Shown here: in pieces, positions 1 to 10,600 of the stretch | Numbering within the stretch: the first letter of the stretch is position 1 | Layout: every line of letters starts with the position of its first letter | Source: Nematocida parisii ERTm1 | Taxonomy: Eukaryota; Microsporidia | DNA length: 64,000 nucleotides | Direction: 5' to 3' | Assembly (NCBI RefSeq): GCF_000250985.1 | Contig: NW_013524648.1 | Span: forward strand, 483,441 to 547,440 | The notes under the pieces: model-generated | Told to the model about the DNA's origin: nothing | Database searches by the model: none | What the model saw: the letters and a program-made list of their open reading frames with translations, nothing else | Translations under genes and position numbers: made by a program

Positions 1-993
1 TAATATAAGACCCATTGCCACAAACAATTCGTGTATGTGGTAAGTAAAAGCATAAGCTTTAGCTCTCCATGCATAGAAACACTGTTCACTTATTAAAAAT
101 TTAGTAGCCTTTTCAGCTTGACTATCACTGCGTGGTTCAATCCCGGGAGAAGTTATATTTAACCTTTTCTTTATATATGCCGTAAATTGTTTCTCAGGTT
201 TCATAAATTCATATATCTTGCTAGACATGTAAGCAAAGAACCTACATGCTTCATGGCTGGCATTATCAATGACACTCATAAGACTATTTAACTCATCATC
301 ATTTTTAGCATCTTTTATCATTTCTAAGTATTTATTAGGTGAATCATGCTTTAGTAAGTCATTGAAGTCAAACTGTGAGAATACGTAGGGAGTGCTTATA
401 AGACTTAAAAAATACTTAGCCATGCTTTCTGGGCTCAATGAGAAAGAATCGTACATCATGGGGCGGTTTGTAACAACCGACGTGGATGCAGACATAAGTA
501 TTATGCGTCTCAACACATCTACGACTTCTTTATAGTAAGTTTCAATATGCGGTGTAAACACGGGAATGTCTACTATTTTATAATTTGTAGTTGTTTTCTT
601 ATCAGATATGTTTTTGGTTATATCTCCCTTCTCAATTGCTTTGTATATGCTCTGATATATAATAGATGGTTGAGCATTGTTGGTTTCAGTGTTTTCTGTG
701 CTTGGATTAGCTGATTCTAAGCTAGTGGACTTTTTTGTGGTGTGATTTATAAATTTATTTTTATTTAGATAGAAGTTCATATGGTTCTGAACTTCATCAT
801 TTAATTGTTTTAAGAAATAAATTCCTACTTTTTCTCTTTTTATAATTTCATTAATCTCTTCTAGCTTATTCTTACTATCATTTTCCTGATTGCTTGAGTC
901 GGCTTCTTCTTTTTGTTCATTCGCTGTATATACAAAAGAAAGCTTTATAATAAGCATTCCAATGATAAATATGTATTTTGTACTTCTTCTCAT
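1..993 (-). CDS. Secreted hypothetical protein, partial (3' end off the window)
   Basis: I translated this frame by hand. It opens at an ATG at 993-991 and stays open for 331 codons to the window edge, so the C-terminus is missing. The N-terminus (MRRSTKYIFIIGMLIIKLSF, then VYTANEQ) has basic residues followed by a hydrophobic stretch, a typical signal peptide. The next ~100 residues are charged and low in complexity, followed by a helical region of mixed composition. I recognise no domain. The start is divergent from the membrane-protein gene at 1749. Microsporidia encode many lineage-specific secreted proteins thought to reach the spore surface or host cell; membership here is inference from the signal peptide alone. 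Confidence 0.75.
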   Translation of the reverse strand, partial: MRRSTKYIFIIGMLIIKLSFVYTANEQKEEADSSNQENDSKNKLEEINEIIKREKVGIYFLKQLNDEVQNHMNFYLNKNKFINHTTKKSTSLESANPSTENTETNNAQPSIIYQSIYKAIEKGDITKNISDKKTTTNYKIVDIPVFTPHIETYYKEVVDVLRRIILMSASTSVVTNRPMMYDSFSLSPESMAKYFLSLISTPYVFSQFDFNDLLKHDSPNKYLEMIKDAKNDDELNSLMSVIDNASHEACRFFAYMSSKIYEFMKPEKQFTAYIKKRLNITSPGIEPRSDSQAEKATKFLISEQCFYAWRAKAYAFTYHIHELFVAMGLIL

Positions 994-1748
994 ATCTCTC
1001 ACAATAAACTGTTTTAAATTAAAAAAAAATCTCATATATTTAGATTCTCTTTTCTATTTATAGATTAGAATGGACATGACAGATTGAATTAAAGTGTAGT
1101 TGTTATAGGATATTAAATTGAATATGCCATTTTAAGGGGGATTGACATGAATTTATTAAAATACATTTCTTTTTAAAATTTATAAGAATTAAAATAGTAT
1201 TCATTTATATTTTCTGTATATCATACTGAGTTGAATTTATTTCTGTATAATAAATTAGACTTATTTAAATATTTTATTATTTTTATCCTTATATAAATTT
1301 GAATATACATCGCCTGTTGACTTTATGTATGTAGAGGAGAGGTTTCTATGAATGTATGGAGTTAGTTGTTATTAGGCATGCGGATACTATGCGGTTTTTA
1401 GAAGTAACATTGAGTTTTATTCGATAATAGACTAATGGGATTAAGAATGGGGTTTGACAGAACTGTCAATATATGCACAAATGTTAAGCCAATTATATAG
1501 AAGTTTCAAGCCACAATAAATATTCAAATTTATGATAATAGTGGTTTATATTCATGAATAATATGAGAAATAACTGTGAATATACAATAATTTATATATT
1601 TGTGCGCGTTTATGCTCTAAAATTAATTAAATCGTATTAAACCCAATGAATATGCTTATATTTAGTATTCCATGATTAAAACAATTTAATATTTCTTATT
1701 ACGGCCAAACCATAAATGTATAAATTAAATATTGGATTTAAAAATTAA
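994..1748. other. Intergenic, divergent spacer
   Basis: These 755 bases lie between two divergent starts. The stretch is AT-rich with short A and T runs, and I see no reading frame, RNA gene or strong repeat in it. Confidence 0.6.
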
Positions 1749-2636
1749 ATGAAGAAGATTCAAGGCGTTAGCAAGCAAAAAGCACAGAATAACAAAAATG
1801 AATATTTAAGACCAAATGCCAATATGCATACAAATAAGCAATGTATAGATAACGGCATTGGCAATAAATTTGAAATTGGTCCCAGATTTAATAATGAAAT
1901 ACAAAAGAATGACAATATACGTTCTGAAGATAGTGTAAGTAAGACATCCGAAATTCAATTTACATTGGACTATTTACGTTTTATGTGTAATCAGCGGATC
2001 TATATAATACCTATTACATTTAATTGGGTTATACTTATGTATCTAACTAGTATGTTTTTCTTGTTTATAGAAAATTTAGAATTAATGAATAATCCAAATC
2101 AAGCTGAAAACATAATTATTCTATTAATTTTTAAAAGTTGCTCTAGTACTGCTCAGAAGTTTCTAATCGTATTTATAGCTTTCTTTTTTGTTAATATAAT
2201 ATATGCTGCGTGTAGAATAGTTGAGCAATTCAATGCAATGCGCCCCACACTACCGCATATGATAATTAACAACAAAACAACGCGCATTGTAGTGTTTTTT
2301 ATTGAATATATTATGATGAACTTTGCACCTATGGTGATTGGTAAATTCATTTCATCTAAATACAGTACTTCTCTGCCAATTACGCCTATGGTTTATATAT
2401 TCTATGTAATACACATGATTTATTTTTTGGGTGAATTTATGTATCATAATACAATCAGACTTCCTAAATATTATATATTTAAGCCCAATACAAAACAAAT
2501 GAAAATTGCACAGTATGCTATATACTACATAAACCATGTAATATTGGTGTTAATTTTAATGGCAGTTGCAATTAGTCCAGATGTATTAGTCCCATTGACA
2601 GTTATAGATTATATTTACAAAAAACAAGCAATATGA
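1749..2636 (+). CDS. Five-segment membrane protein, family member 1
   Basis: A 295-residue protein with a hydrophilic N-terminus of about 80 residues and then five hydrophobic segments. They begin near YIIPITFNWVILMY, KFLIVFIAFFFVNIIY, TRIVVFFIEYIMMN, PITPMVYIFYVIHMIYF and QYAIYYINHVILVLIL. The fourth segment ends in an aromatic-rich stretch with a glutamate (YFLGEF). Segment order and loop spacing match three other proteins here (starts 16145, 26958, 28394). No signal peptide or known domain is visible. The function is unknown; the topology suggests a polytopic integral membrane protein. Confidence 0.75.
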   Translation: MKKIQGVSKQKAQNNKNEYLRPNANMHTNKQCIDNGIGNKFEIGPRFNNEIQKNDNIRSEDSVSKTSEIQFTLDYLRFMCNQRIYIIPITFNWVILMYLTSMFFLFIENLELMNNPNQAENIIILLIFKSCSSTAQKFLIVFIAFFFVNIIYAACRIVEQFNAMRPTLPHMIINNKTTRIVVFFIEYIMMNFAPMVIGKFISSKYSTSLPITPMVYIFYVIHMIYFLGEFMYHNTIRLPKYYIFKPNTKQMKIAQYAIYYINHVILVLILMAVAISPDVLVPLTVIDYIYKKQAI

Positions 2637-2892
2637 ATATCATAGGCAAATACTTCATCTTAATACTTTTATAATGCAAGTATATGAAATACGTTTAATT
2701 TTCAAATAAACCTAGCTTACTACTAATTTCTGGTTATACAGTGGTATTTTCATTCTTATGCAGTTCATAAGAGACCTTTTCTCATGCGATTTACTGAATA
2801 TTTATATAAAATTATTCTTTATTGAATTTTTGTGCGTTTTTTTTATTTTCTACTTTCAAAAAAATATTCATTTTATTACGAAATAGAAATAA

Positions 2893-4062
2893 TTAATTAT
2901 TAGTTAAGACTCTATTTACTTCAATAGGATATAATAAGAATATAGTACCCATAACCATTAGTATAATCAGAATTATTAGCATAATATTCTTAAACACTTT
3001 TCTAATTTTAGCATTAACTGTGCCATTAAGAATTAACATTTTAGATTTTACTCGTTTTAAATAATCTTGAATTACGTTATTTTTAAACTCTTCTGGGTTA
3101 ATTTTAAAGTCATTTTCAATGCTTTTAAACCTATTCCATGCATTTGAGTTCTTAATAATTAAAGTATTTTCTACATTTTCCATGTTCTTTAAATACTGTT
3201 TGATTATATCGACTGTTTTTGTGCTTTTATGTGATAGAATATCTTCTTTTATATCCATAAATATGGAAAGTTTCAACATAAAAAGATATAGCCAAAAAAT
3301 GGAAACTGTTTCATTCCAGTTCTTATTTTTAATGTGAATTGAATCATATACTACACTTATAATACTGAATACATCTTCTTGGTGTACTCTTCTAAGTAAC
3401 TGTAATGATTTAATATCATCATTACTTATTCCTAATTTTCTAGCATTTGATTTTTCATTCCCATTATTATCTCTTATAATTAGATTATCTCCGTATTTCA
3501 TTAGTATATCTAATGCTCTTTTTAATCTTGAGCACTTTTTATACTTATTTGACTCAAAAAGACCAATCAGTGCATCATCTGAATATAATTTATAGTCTAA
3601 TTTCTTTATCTTATGGATTTCACAGAGTTTATCAATAGTATCACAAAAGAAATCATTCCTATGCTGATATACTGCTGCTATAATCATATGATTGTTCCCC
3701 ATTACTCTATAAAACACTTCTTTTTTATAATTATCTTGTAAATCTTCTGCTATATTTATGATTATATTCATAATTATCCCTATATAATTTATAGAGTCTT
3801 TAATTACTGTTAGTATATCATTATACGTATATCTATATCCCATTTCAGTTCTTTTAAATACTTCTATAAATATCATATTATATGCCAATTTCCTTAGTGG
3901 TACTGGTATATCTATAAATATTTCATTATTTCTGTTAATATCTACTATTATATTCGTTACTTTATCTTTATATTTACCTTTCAATTCAATTTCTTCTTTA
4001 TTATTATTTATGAATTCTTTCTTTATTCTCTCTCTTAGCACACTCTCATTACAATTTATCAT
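2893..4062 (-). CDS. Hypothetical C-terminally anchored protein
   Basis: A 389-residue protein, start ATG at 4062-4060. The body is helical, Lys/Asn/Ile-rich and without recognisable motifs. One strongly hydrophobic stretch lies near the C-terminus (IMLIILIILMVMGTIFLLYP), followed by about eight residues, so a tail-anchored arrangement with the bulk in the cytosol is likely. There is no N-terminal signal. It converges on the membrane-protein gene ending at 2636. Function unknown. Confidence 0.7.
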   Translation of the reverse strand: MINCNESVLRERIKKEFINNNKEEIELKGKYKDKVTNIIVDINRNNEIFIDIPVPLRKLAYNMIFIEVFKRTEMGYRYTYNDILTVIKDSINYIGIIMNIIINIAEDLQDNYKKEVFYRVMGNNHMIIAAVYQHRNDFFCDTIDKLCEIHKIKKLDYKLYSDDALIGLFESNKYKKCSRLKRALDILMKYGDNLIIRDNNGNEKSNARKLGISNDDIKSLQLLRRVHQEDVFSIISVVYDSIHIKNKNWNETVSIFWLYLFMLKLSIFMDIKEDILSHKSTKTVDIIKQYLKNMENVENTLIIKNSNAWNRFKSIENDFKINPEEFKNNVIQDYLKRVKSKMLILNGTVNAKIRKVFKNIMLIILIILMVMGTIFLLYPIEVNRVLTNN

Positions 4063-4159
4063 ATAAAATTTATTTTCTTTATGATTATAGGTATTTAACG
4101 GATTATATTATAATTACTTATTACTATTAATGTACACATGGTAAGACATTATTAACACC

Positions 4160-4520
4160 TATATAACATACTATAAGATAGATATTGACATATTCACGTG
4201 GAGTAATGCCATCACTATCCTGTTACATAGCCATAGAGAAGAGAATCAAGAAGAGAGCCCTTTATTATCTTTAGGAAGTGTTTTAAGCCTATGCAGACAC
4301 AGAGTCCTACGGGCGCAGTATGTTAGGCCTGATGCTGATGTTATCCCGTTGATGCTTCCATAAGTCTGCTTCTAAGTTGGAGAAGAGTTTCAATTAAATA
4401 GTAGGCCGTTGATACACCGATCCTTAGATCCCAGCTTTTTATCTTGGCTGTATCACTGTGTGAGATGGCACATTATCAGATCGATCGTGGACCCGTATGT
4501 CTGAGCAGTAGTACCATTAT
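4160..4520. other. GC-richer island, possible decayed element or ncRNA
   Basis: This stretch is clearly richer in G and C than its flanks and is bounded by simple AT repeats on the right. All frames are interrupted. The longest stop-free run I can read is about 40 codons (from about 4235), rich in Leu and Arg. It could be a decayed transposable-element gene or a structured RNA. It lies just upstream of the dispersed element at 4611-4800. Confidence 0.35.
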
Positions 4521-4525
4521 ATATT

Positions 4526-4610
4526 ATACTATCACATATTATTATACTATTATTACTATACTGTTACTTATTATTATTATACTATTATTATTATACTATC
4601 TTACACTGAT
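4526..4610. repeat. Simple repeat of (TTA)n / ATTATACT type
   Basis: Short units built from TTATTA and TATTATACT are repeated in a run. Similar units recur at about 4806-4925 with a TTACACT variant. The small reading frames across this stretch translate to Tyr/Leu/Ile runs and are not credible genes. Confidence 0.7.
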
Positions 4611-4800
4611 AGCTGTTTTTTCCTTAAAGACTTAGATATACGAAAACTTGTTACTTATTGAATCCTCGTCGTCTGTATATAGTTTTAATTCCAATCATTT
4701 ATGATAGCAACACGCCTATTACCATCACAAATGATGGACACGCATATATTAATATCATACTTAACCATTGCTATTCTGGATCTCACTATCCACAACCAAC
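4611..4800 (+). repeat. Dispersed element, copy A
   Basis: The left end, about 47 bases from AGCTGTTTTTTCCTTAAAGA through CTTAGATATACGAAAACTTG and onward, is nearly identical to 26725-26771. The right end shares ATTCTGGATCTCACT with 26862-26876. The sequence between the conserved ends has diverged. Conserved ends with a variable middle suit an old mobile-element remnant or a small RNA family. Neither copy has an open frame worth calling. Confidence 0.6.
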
Positions 4801-4925
4801 ACTGGCATACTGTCATGTATTGTACTATTATTATACTGTCATGTATTGTACTATTACTATCTTACACTATCATACTTTATTTATACGATTACATATTATT
4901 ATACTATTGCTATCTTACACTTTAT

Positions 4926-5372
4926 TTATTCCATCCATTTATACTCTTTTTCTACAGATACTTCATTATTTATGTTCTCTTCTACTTCTAAATATTGCCG
5001 TATTTCTTGTGTACTCTTCTCTTGTAGTATAGTAGATATATATTTACAACAAACTTCAAGTAGCACAGGCATATTAAGATAATTAGCAGCTGCTGTTATT
5101 TTAAACAGAAGAGTTCTTTCTATGTTCAGGAATACTTCATCATACTCTGTTAGTACTATATTATTTATATTTACAGGCGCATGCTTATACTCTGCCATAT
5201 ACTCCACTATTTTATTAAGTACATCACTCTCCACTAGTACAGAAATACCTTCCTCCGGTATTTCTACTTCTTCTATTAAATCTGTCAGTAATATACTTTG
5301 TATATAATATTTCTTAGGCAGCGTATACTTTACATTATCTGAGGACAGCACAGTACAGAACTTATGCGACAT
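4926..5372 (-). CDS. SKP1: Skp1-like protein (SCF ubiquitin-ligase adaptor)
   Basis: A 148-residue protein of normal Skp1 length. Skp1 links F-box proteins to cullin-1 in SCF ubiquitin ligases and also serves in kinetochore complexes. The N-terminal half has the POZ-like pattern, starting with a beta hairpin on modified-residue-like FCTVLSSDNVKYTLPKKY. The C-terminal half carries the family signature LFKITAAANYLNMPVLLEVC, then an EEIR-like helix (TQEIRQYL) and the terminal EYKW, equivalent to NEWC in other Skp1 proteins. The ATG is at 5372-5370. The region just downstream of the stop is simple repeat. Confidence 0.88.
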   Translation of the reverse strand: MSHKFCTVLSSDNVKYTLPKKYYIQSILLTDLIEEVEIPEEGISVLVESDVLNKIVEYMAEYKHAPVNINNIVLTEYDEVFLNIERTLLFKITAAANYLNMPVLLEVCCKYISTILQEKSTQEIRQYLEVEENINNEVSVEKEYKWME

Positions 5373-5647
5373 TATTCAATAAGAAATAAGAATAAAAATA
5401 AAATAACTTATGATACATTGTATTACAATAAATAAATTACAATACAGCAGAATATATTACACATTCTATTATAATTTATATTATAATTTATTCATTATGA
5501 TACATTGTACCATATATTCTGCTATAAATACAATACTTCTTACACAATCCACAATAAGTCCCATCTTTAAATAATTTTAAGCATAACCCGTTACTTTTTT
5601 TAATACATTGTGTAATAAGTCTTATACCAAATTTCTCTCATTACACA

Positions 5648-5974
5648 ATGCACCCAAATTCAACCAAATCAGCATACGCCCAGATTATATTCGGTGAGAA
5701 AACGAGTTTTATAAGGTTCACCAGGGATATCTCAATTACTTCCCTTATCAAGCTGTCCCTGTTAGGATTAGTCTGCTCAATAGAGCATAAATATAAAAAA
5801 GTCACAGAAGAAGAAATAAACTTAGAGGAGTACTCAGAGTTCCTGTTCTATGTAGAAGACCAAGGGGGCAGGAAGATATTCCTGGGCAGGGAGAGGGAAG
5901 AGGACTTTAAAGAACTATTAAAGTTCTTTAATTATAGACTAACTATACACATATATATAGTAGGTAACAAATAA
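5648..5974 (+). CDS. Small hypothetical protein, possibly PB1-like
   Basis: A 108-residue protein beginning with the ATG at 5648. The order SFIRF near residue 20, a central helix, then FLFYVEDQGGRKIFLGREREEDFKELL and a final hydrophobic strand resembles the basic cluster, DED-type acidic loop and terminal strand of PB1 interaction domains. The match is by eye and weak. The gene is divergent from Skp1 (starts 275 bases apart) and is followed at once by tandem repeats. Confidence 0.5.
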   Translation: MHPNSTKSAYAQIIFGEKTSFIRFTRDISITSLIKLSLLGLVCSIEHKYKKVTEEEINLEEYSEFLFYVEDQGGRKIFLGREREEDFKELLKFFNYRLTIHIYIVGNK

Positions 5975-6804
5975 TATTACGTATAGTATGATAAGTAATA
6001 CTTATTATGTATAGTATGATAAGTAATACGTATATGTAATAATTATTACGCATAGTATTATAAGTAATGATAAAATAAATAATATGATAAAATATGAAAA
6101 TACATTATTATAAGCATAATATAATAGCATATGTGTAATAAGTAATAAGTAATGCATAGTAGACATAATATGATAGCATATGTGTAATAAGTAATAAGTA
6201 ATGCATAGCAGACATAATATAATGTACAGTGTGTAATAAGTAATGCATAGTAGACATAATATGATAGCATATGTGTAATAAGTAATAAGTAATGCATAGC
6301 AGACATAATATAATAGCATATGTGTAATAAGTAATGCATAGTAGACATAATATGATATAGTTATTACTTATTACACTATTACTATAACATAATATACAGT
6401 ATGTAATAAGTAATATAATATAGTACACTATACATAATAAGTAATATAACTTATACAGTTATAACTTATTACACTATAAGTAATATATAGTAGAGATAAC
6501 TTATTATAACTTATTACACATATATTATTATATACTATAACTTATTACACATATACTATTATATACTATATCTTATTCTATCCTATGTGTTATATATAAC
6601 TTATTACTCTATTACTATTATATTCTATCCTATGTGTTATATATAACTTATTACACATTGTACATTACTTATTACTTATTACTCTATTATTATTATATCT
6701 TATACTTATTTTATATATATTTTATGTATTACTTATTATACTATGCGTATTATGTATTATTTATTACAGTATGTGTTATAAATATTTTTATTATTTTTAC
6801 ACCC
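5975..6804. repeat. AT-rich tandem-repeat region between genes
   Basis: This spacer consists almost wholly of variants of GTAATAAGTAAT, CATATGTG and TTATTACAC. The best-ordered block is at 6126-6354. The minus-strand frames through it give Tyr/Leu/His runs and are products of the repeat, not genes. Confidence 0.8.
6126..6354. repeat. Tandem repeat, about five units of 42-50 bp
   Basis: Each unit reads roughly AGCATATGTGTAATAAGTAA, then (TAAG)TAATGCATAG(T/C)AG, then ACATAATAT(G/A)AT. Units differ by loss of one GTAATAA step and by the T/C change. One unit begins with a variant (TACAGTGTG). Confidence 0.85.
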
Positions 6805-7335
6805 ATGTCTAATAACTCTAATTTAGTGCGTATCCCATCTAATCCCGTTGTATATTTAGATATATCCAGTAATAATAAGTTTATTGGTAAATTACGTATA
6901 CAATTGGCATCTAATATTGTACCAAGAACAGTAAATAACTTCCTTAAGTTAGCCACAGGCAACGTAAAGGATAAATCGGGTTATAAGAACAGTATATTCC
7001 ACAGAGTAATAAAAGGGTTCATGATCCAGGGTGGTGATATAATTAATGGAAATGGGACTGGAAGTATTTCCATATACGGAAGTAAGTTTAAGGATGAGAA
7101 CTTCAACATACCCCATAAGAAGTATTGTATATCCATGGCTAACAGTGGCAGGGACACAAATGGGTCACAGTTCTTTATTACCACTGGTGATACTGACTGG
7201 TTAAATGGGAAGCATGTTGTATTTGGTGAAGTAATTAGTGGTACAGAAGTACTTGCTGAAATTGAGAATATTAGATGTGATAGGAATGACAGGCCAATTA
7301 ATGAAGTAAAGGTAGTGGACTGTGGCGTAGAGTGA
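6805..7335 (+). CDS. Cyclophilin-type peptidyl-prolyl isomerase
   Basis: A single-domain cyclophilin of 176 residues, catalysing cis-trans isomerisation of prolyl bonds in folding proteins. I start it at the ATG at 6805; the open frame runs further upstream but there only translates repeat DNA. Hallmarks are FHRVIKGFMIQGGD at about residues 65-78 (with the catalytic Arg), NGSQFFITT near 117-125 and WLNGKHVVFGEV near 131-142, including the Trp that binds cyclosporin in classical members. There is no signal peptide, so a cytosolic or nuclear location is likely. Repeat DNA lies on both sides. Confidence 0.93.
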   Translation: MSNNSNLVRIPSNPVVYLDISSNNKFIGKLRIQLASNIVPRTVNNFLKLATGNVKDKSGYKNSIFHRVIKGFMIQGGDIINGNGTGSISIYGSKFKDENFNIPHKKYCISMANSGRDTNGSQFFITTGDTDWLNGKHVVFGEVISGTEVLAEIENIRCDRNDRPINEVKVVDCGVE

Positions 7336-7674
7336 AGAACTTAGTACACATATACTATATAATAATAAAATAAACACTATTATTATGATACAATACATAA
7401 TAAGTAATATAATATACACAGAGTATAATAAGTAATATAATATACACATAGTANNNNNNNNNNNNNNNNNNNNTGTACTGTGTGTAATAAGTAATGTATT
7501 ATTATAATGCATTCATTGTTTATTGTACTGTGTGCAATAAGTAATGTAATATATACTATTTACTGTACTATGTGTAATATATTTTATTATAATGTATTAT
7601 TTATTGTACTATGCGTAATTAATTATAACTTATTATACTATGCGTAATATATTATACTTTTTTATTATTTATTT
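7336..7674. repeat. AT-rich repeat spacer with assembly gap
   Basis: Variants of TGTGTAATAAGTAATGTA and TTATTGTACTGTGTG fill this spacer on both sides of the N run. They are the same kind of units seen upstream of the cyclophilin gene and inside the start of the myosin coding region. Confidence 0.8.
7454..7473. other. Assembly gap (20 N)
   Basis: Twenty consecutive N residues inside repeat DNA. The true length of the missing sequence is unknown, because the gap sits where tandem repeats would stop an assembler. Confidence 0.99.
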
Positions 7675-10600
7675 ATGAAGGAGAGAGAGTGTACAAATAA
7701 TAGGGATAATGCATTACTTAATAGTAATAATGTAATAAGTAATGCATTATTTAATAATGATAGTGTAATAAGTACTGATGATAATACATTACTTAATAAT
7801 GATAATGTATTAAGTAGTACATATAATATATCTAATATATCTGTATTTAGTGAATTTAATATACTTAGTGTACTATATAATAGATATATTAATAATACTA
7901 TTTACACAATGTATAATAATAATATTATATCTATTAATCCATATAAATATATTAATAATTATAATACATTATATAATATATTATACACTATAATAGATAA
8001 TAATACAGATAGTACATTAAGTAGTAATAATAACACTATATGTAATAAGTTATACAATAGTAATAATACAGCATATAATACACATAGTACATTAAGTAGT
8101 AATAATAACACTATATGTAATAAGTTATACAATAGTAGTATTATAGTGTTAAGTGGTGAATCTGGTGCTGGTAAGAGTGTTAACACTAATTATATACTAA
8201 AATATATCTATAATAATGTATATAAGACAGTATACAGTAACTATTTAATAGAATTATTCGGGAATTCTTCTACATGCAATAATAATAATTCATCCAGATA
8301 TGGAAAGTTTATTAATATAGAATATAATACACAATGCATCATAAGTATCAGCATAAAAATATTTTTATTAGAAAGCGGCAGAATTGAAAAAAGAAAAAAT
8401 AACTTTCATTCCATAAAGTTAATTAATGAGGTCCTATCAGGGAGAGAGAAGAAGAGGGTTAATAGGATATTTAATATATTCAATAAGTTATGTATTAGTA
8501 ATAGTATAATAATAGAAATATTTAAATATTTAGTTATTATAAAGTATTTAATAGATATAGAGATAGAAGACAGTTCAGGGAGTATTAATATCACTGGGCG
8601 GGTAGATGAAATATCTTATATGTTAAGGATAGATAAAAATATTTTATTAAACTTATTACTAAAAAAGGAAATAACCGTTAATAATGAAAATATTTTAAAA
8701 TACAAGAAAGTACAAGAAAGCATCAACACAAAGAACACTTTAATTAGGGTTATTTATGAGAAAGTATTTTATTTAATTATAGATTTAATTAATAAAGGAC
8801 TAAAAGATATATCAAAAGAAAGAATAAACATAAATGATATATTAAATAGTACACATAATGTAAATAATAATAATAATTATGATACAGTGTGTAATAATAA
8901 TACAGAATATAATACGCATAGTACAATAAGTAATAATTATGACACAGTGTGTAATAATAATACAGAATATAATAAGCATAGTACAATAATTGATGAGGAT
9001 AGTAAATTAAATGAAGAATTTAAAGGATTAGAATCAGGAATACAAGGAATACAAGAAGACAGTGAAGATTATATTAAAGAAGGAATGGATAAATTTATAG
9101 AAGAAATACATAAAGAAGTAGATATAAATATACTAAATATAGAAGATATAGAAAGAAGTAACAGAAGTAATGAAGATAGAAGTAGTGCTGTATACAGTAA
9201 TAGTACTACTAATGCTAATACCTCTACTAATAATGGTACTAATGCTAATACCTCTACTAATACTAATGGTACTGTATATACCTCTATTAATACTAATACT
9301 ACTACTAATACTAATAATGGTACTAATACTACTACTACTACTAATAATACTAATAATACTACTAATAGTAATAGTACTGCTAATACTTCCTCTTCTGATG
9401 TATCTGTTATGTCTATTGGTATATTAGATATATACGGGTTTGAAATTTTAGAGGAGAATGGGTTTGACCAATTCTGTATTAATTATGCAAATGAGAAGTT
9501 ACAAAGTGAATACGTCAGTAGAATTATAACAGAAAATGTGAATGTCTTAAATGAAGAAGGTATCCCATTTGATAGACTTGATAAAATCTGTAATAAGGAT
9601 ATATTTGAAGGACCAAGTGGGTTAATAAGGTTATTAGATGAAGAATGTTTATTAAATGGGTCTGTTAATAATTGGTTATCTAAGATATCTTCATCTGTTA
9701 GAGTATACGGTAAGGATATAATAGTAAAACATTATGCTGGGGATGTAAAGTATAACACAGAAGATTTCATGGAAAGGAATAAGAATGAATATTCTGACGT
9801 ATCTAAATTACTTAATAGTACGGGTATACGATTATTATACCAATCTGATAAGTATATAGGAAGACTCTCTAAAAAAGGAGTATTAGGAGAGTTTAAGGAT
9901 AGTTTAGATAGTCTTATTTCTTATATAAATAGCAGTAGAGTGTATTATATCAGATGTATAAATCCTGGTATAAATGGTGATTTTATGACGGAAGTAGGTA
10001 GACAATTAAAACAGGCAGGAATATACGATACAATAAAAATATTCATGCTTGGGTTTCATGTGAAATATACTAAGCAGGAATATATTGAAAGGTATTTAAA
10101 TTATACTGGGGATATCAAAGAAGGAGAAAATAATTCAGTAGAAATAGGGGGTAGAGAAGGGGTTAAAGTAGGGAAGAAGTATGTATTTATAACTGAAACA
10201 GCGTATAAATTATTAGAAAAGGAGAGGAAGTATAAGATACAACAGGAGATAGAAGAGAGAAAGAGAAAGGAAGAAATAGAGTACTCTACAAGGATAATAA
10301 AGCAGTACATAACGAGAGTACAAGTATTAAAAGAAATAGAAAGAATACAGAAAGAGAGAGAAGAAGAGAGAGTGCGGCATGAGGAAGAAGAGAGAGTAAG
10401 ACAGGAGGAGGAAGAGAGAGTGCGGCATGAGGAAGAAGAGAGAGTAAGACATGAGGAGGAAGAGAGAGTGCGGCATGAGGAAGAAGAGAGAATAAAGCAG
10501 GAAGAACAAATGAAACAAGAAGAAGCAAATAATATAATTGAAAGGCATGATGAGGATGATAAGATTGAGAAACAAGATGAGGATGAGAAGGTTGAAATAC

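Noticed and set aside
4444-5082. Several plus-strand frames rich in Tyr, Ile and Leu
   Set aside because: They cover simple TTATTA-type repeats, the dispersed element and the antisense of Skp1; one begins with TTG.
6005-6428. Overlapping minus-strand frames of about 100 codons
   Set aside because: They translate tandem repeats into Tyr/Leu/His runs in all three frames, which is a property of the repeat unit and not of a gene.
9170-9427. Plus-strand frame of Leu/Ile runs inside the myosin gene
   Set aside because: It is a shifted reading of the Asn/Thr repeat that belongs to the myosin frame.
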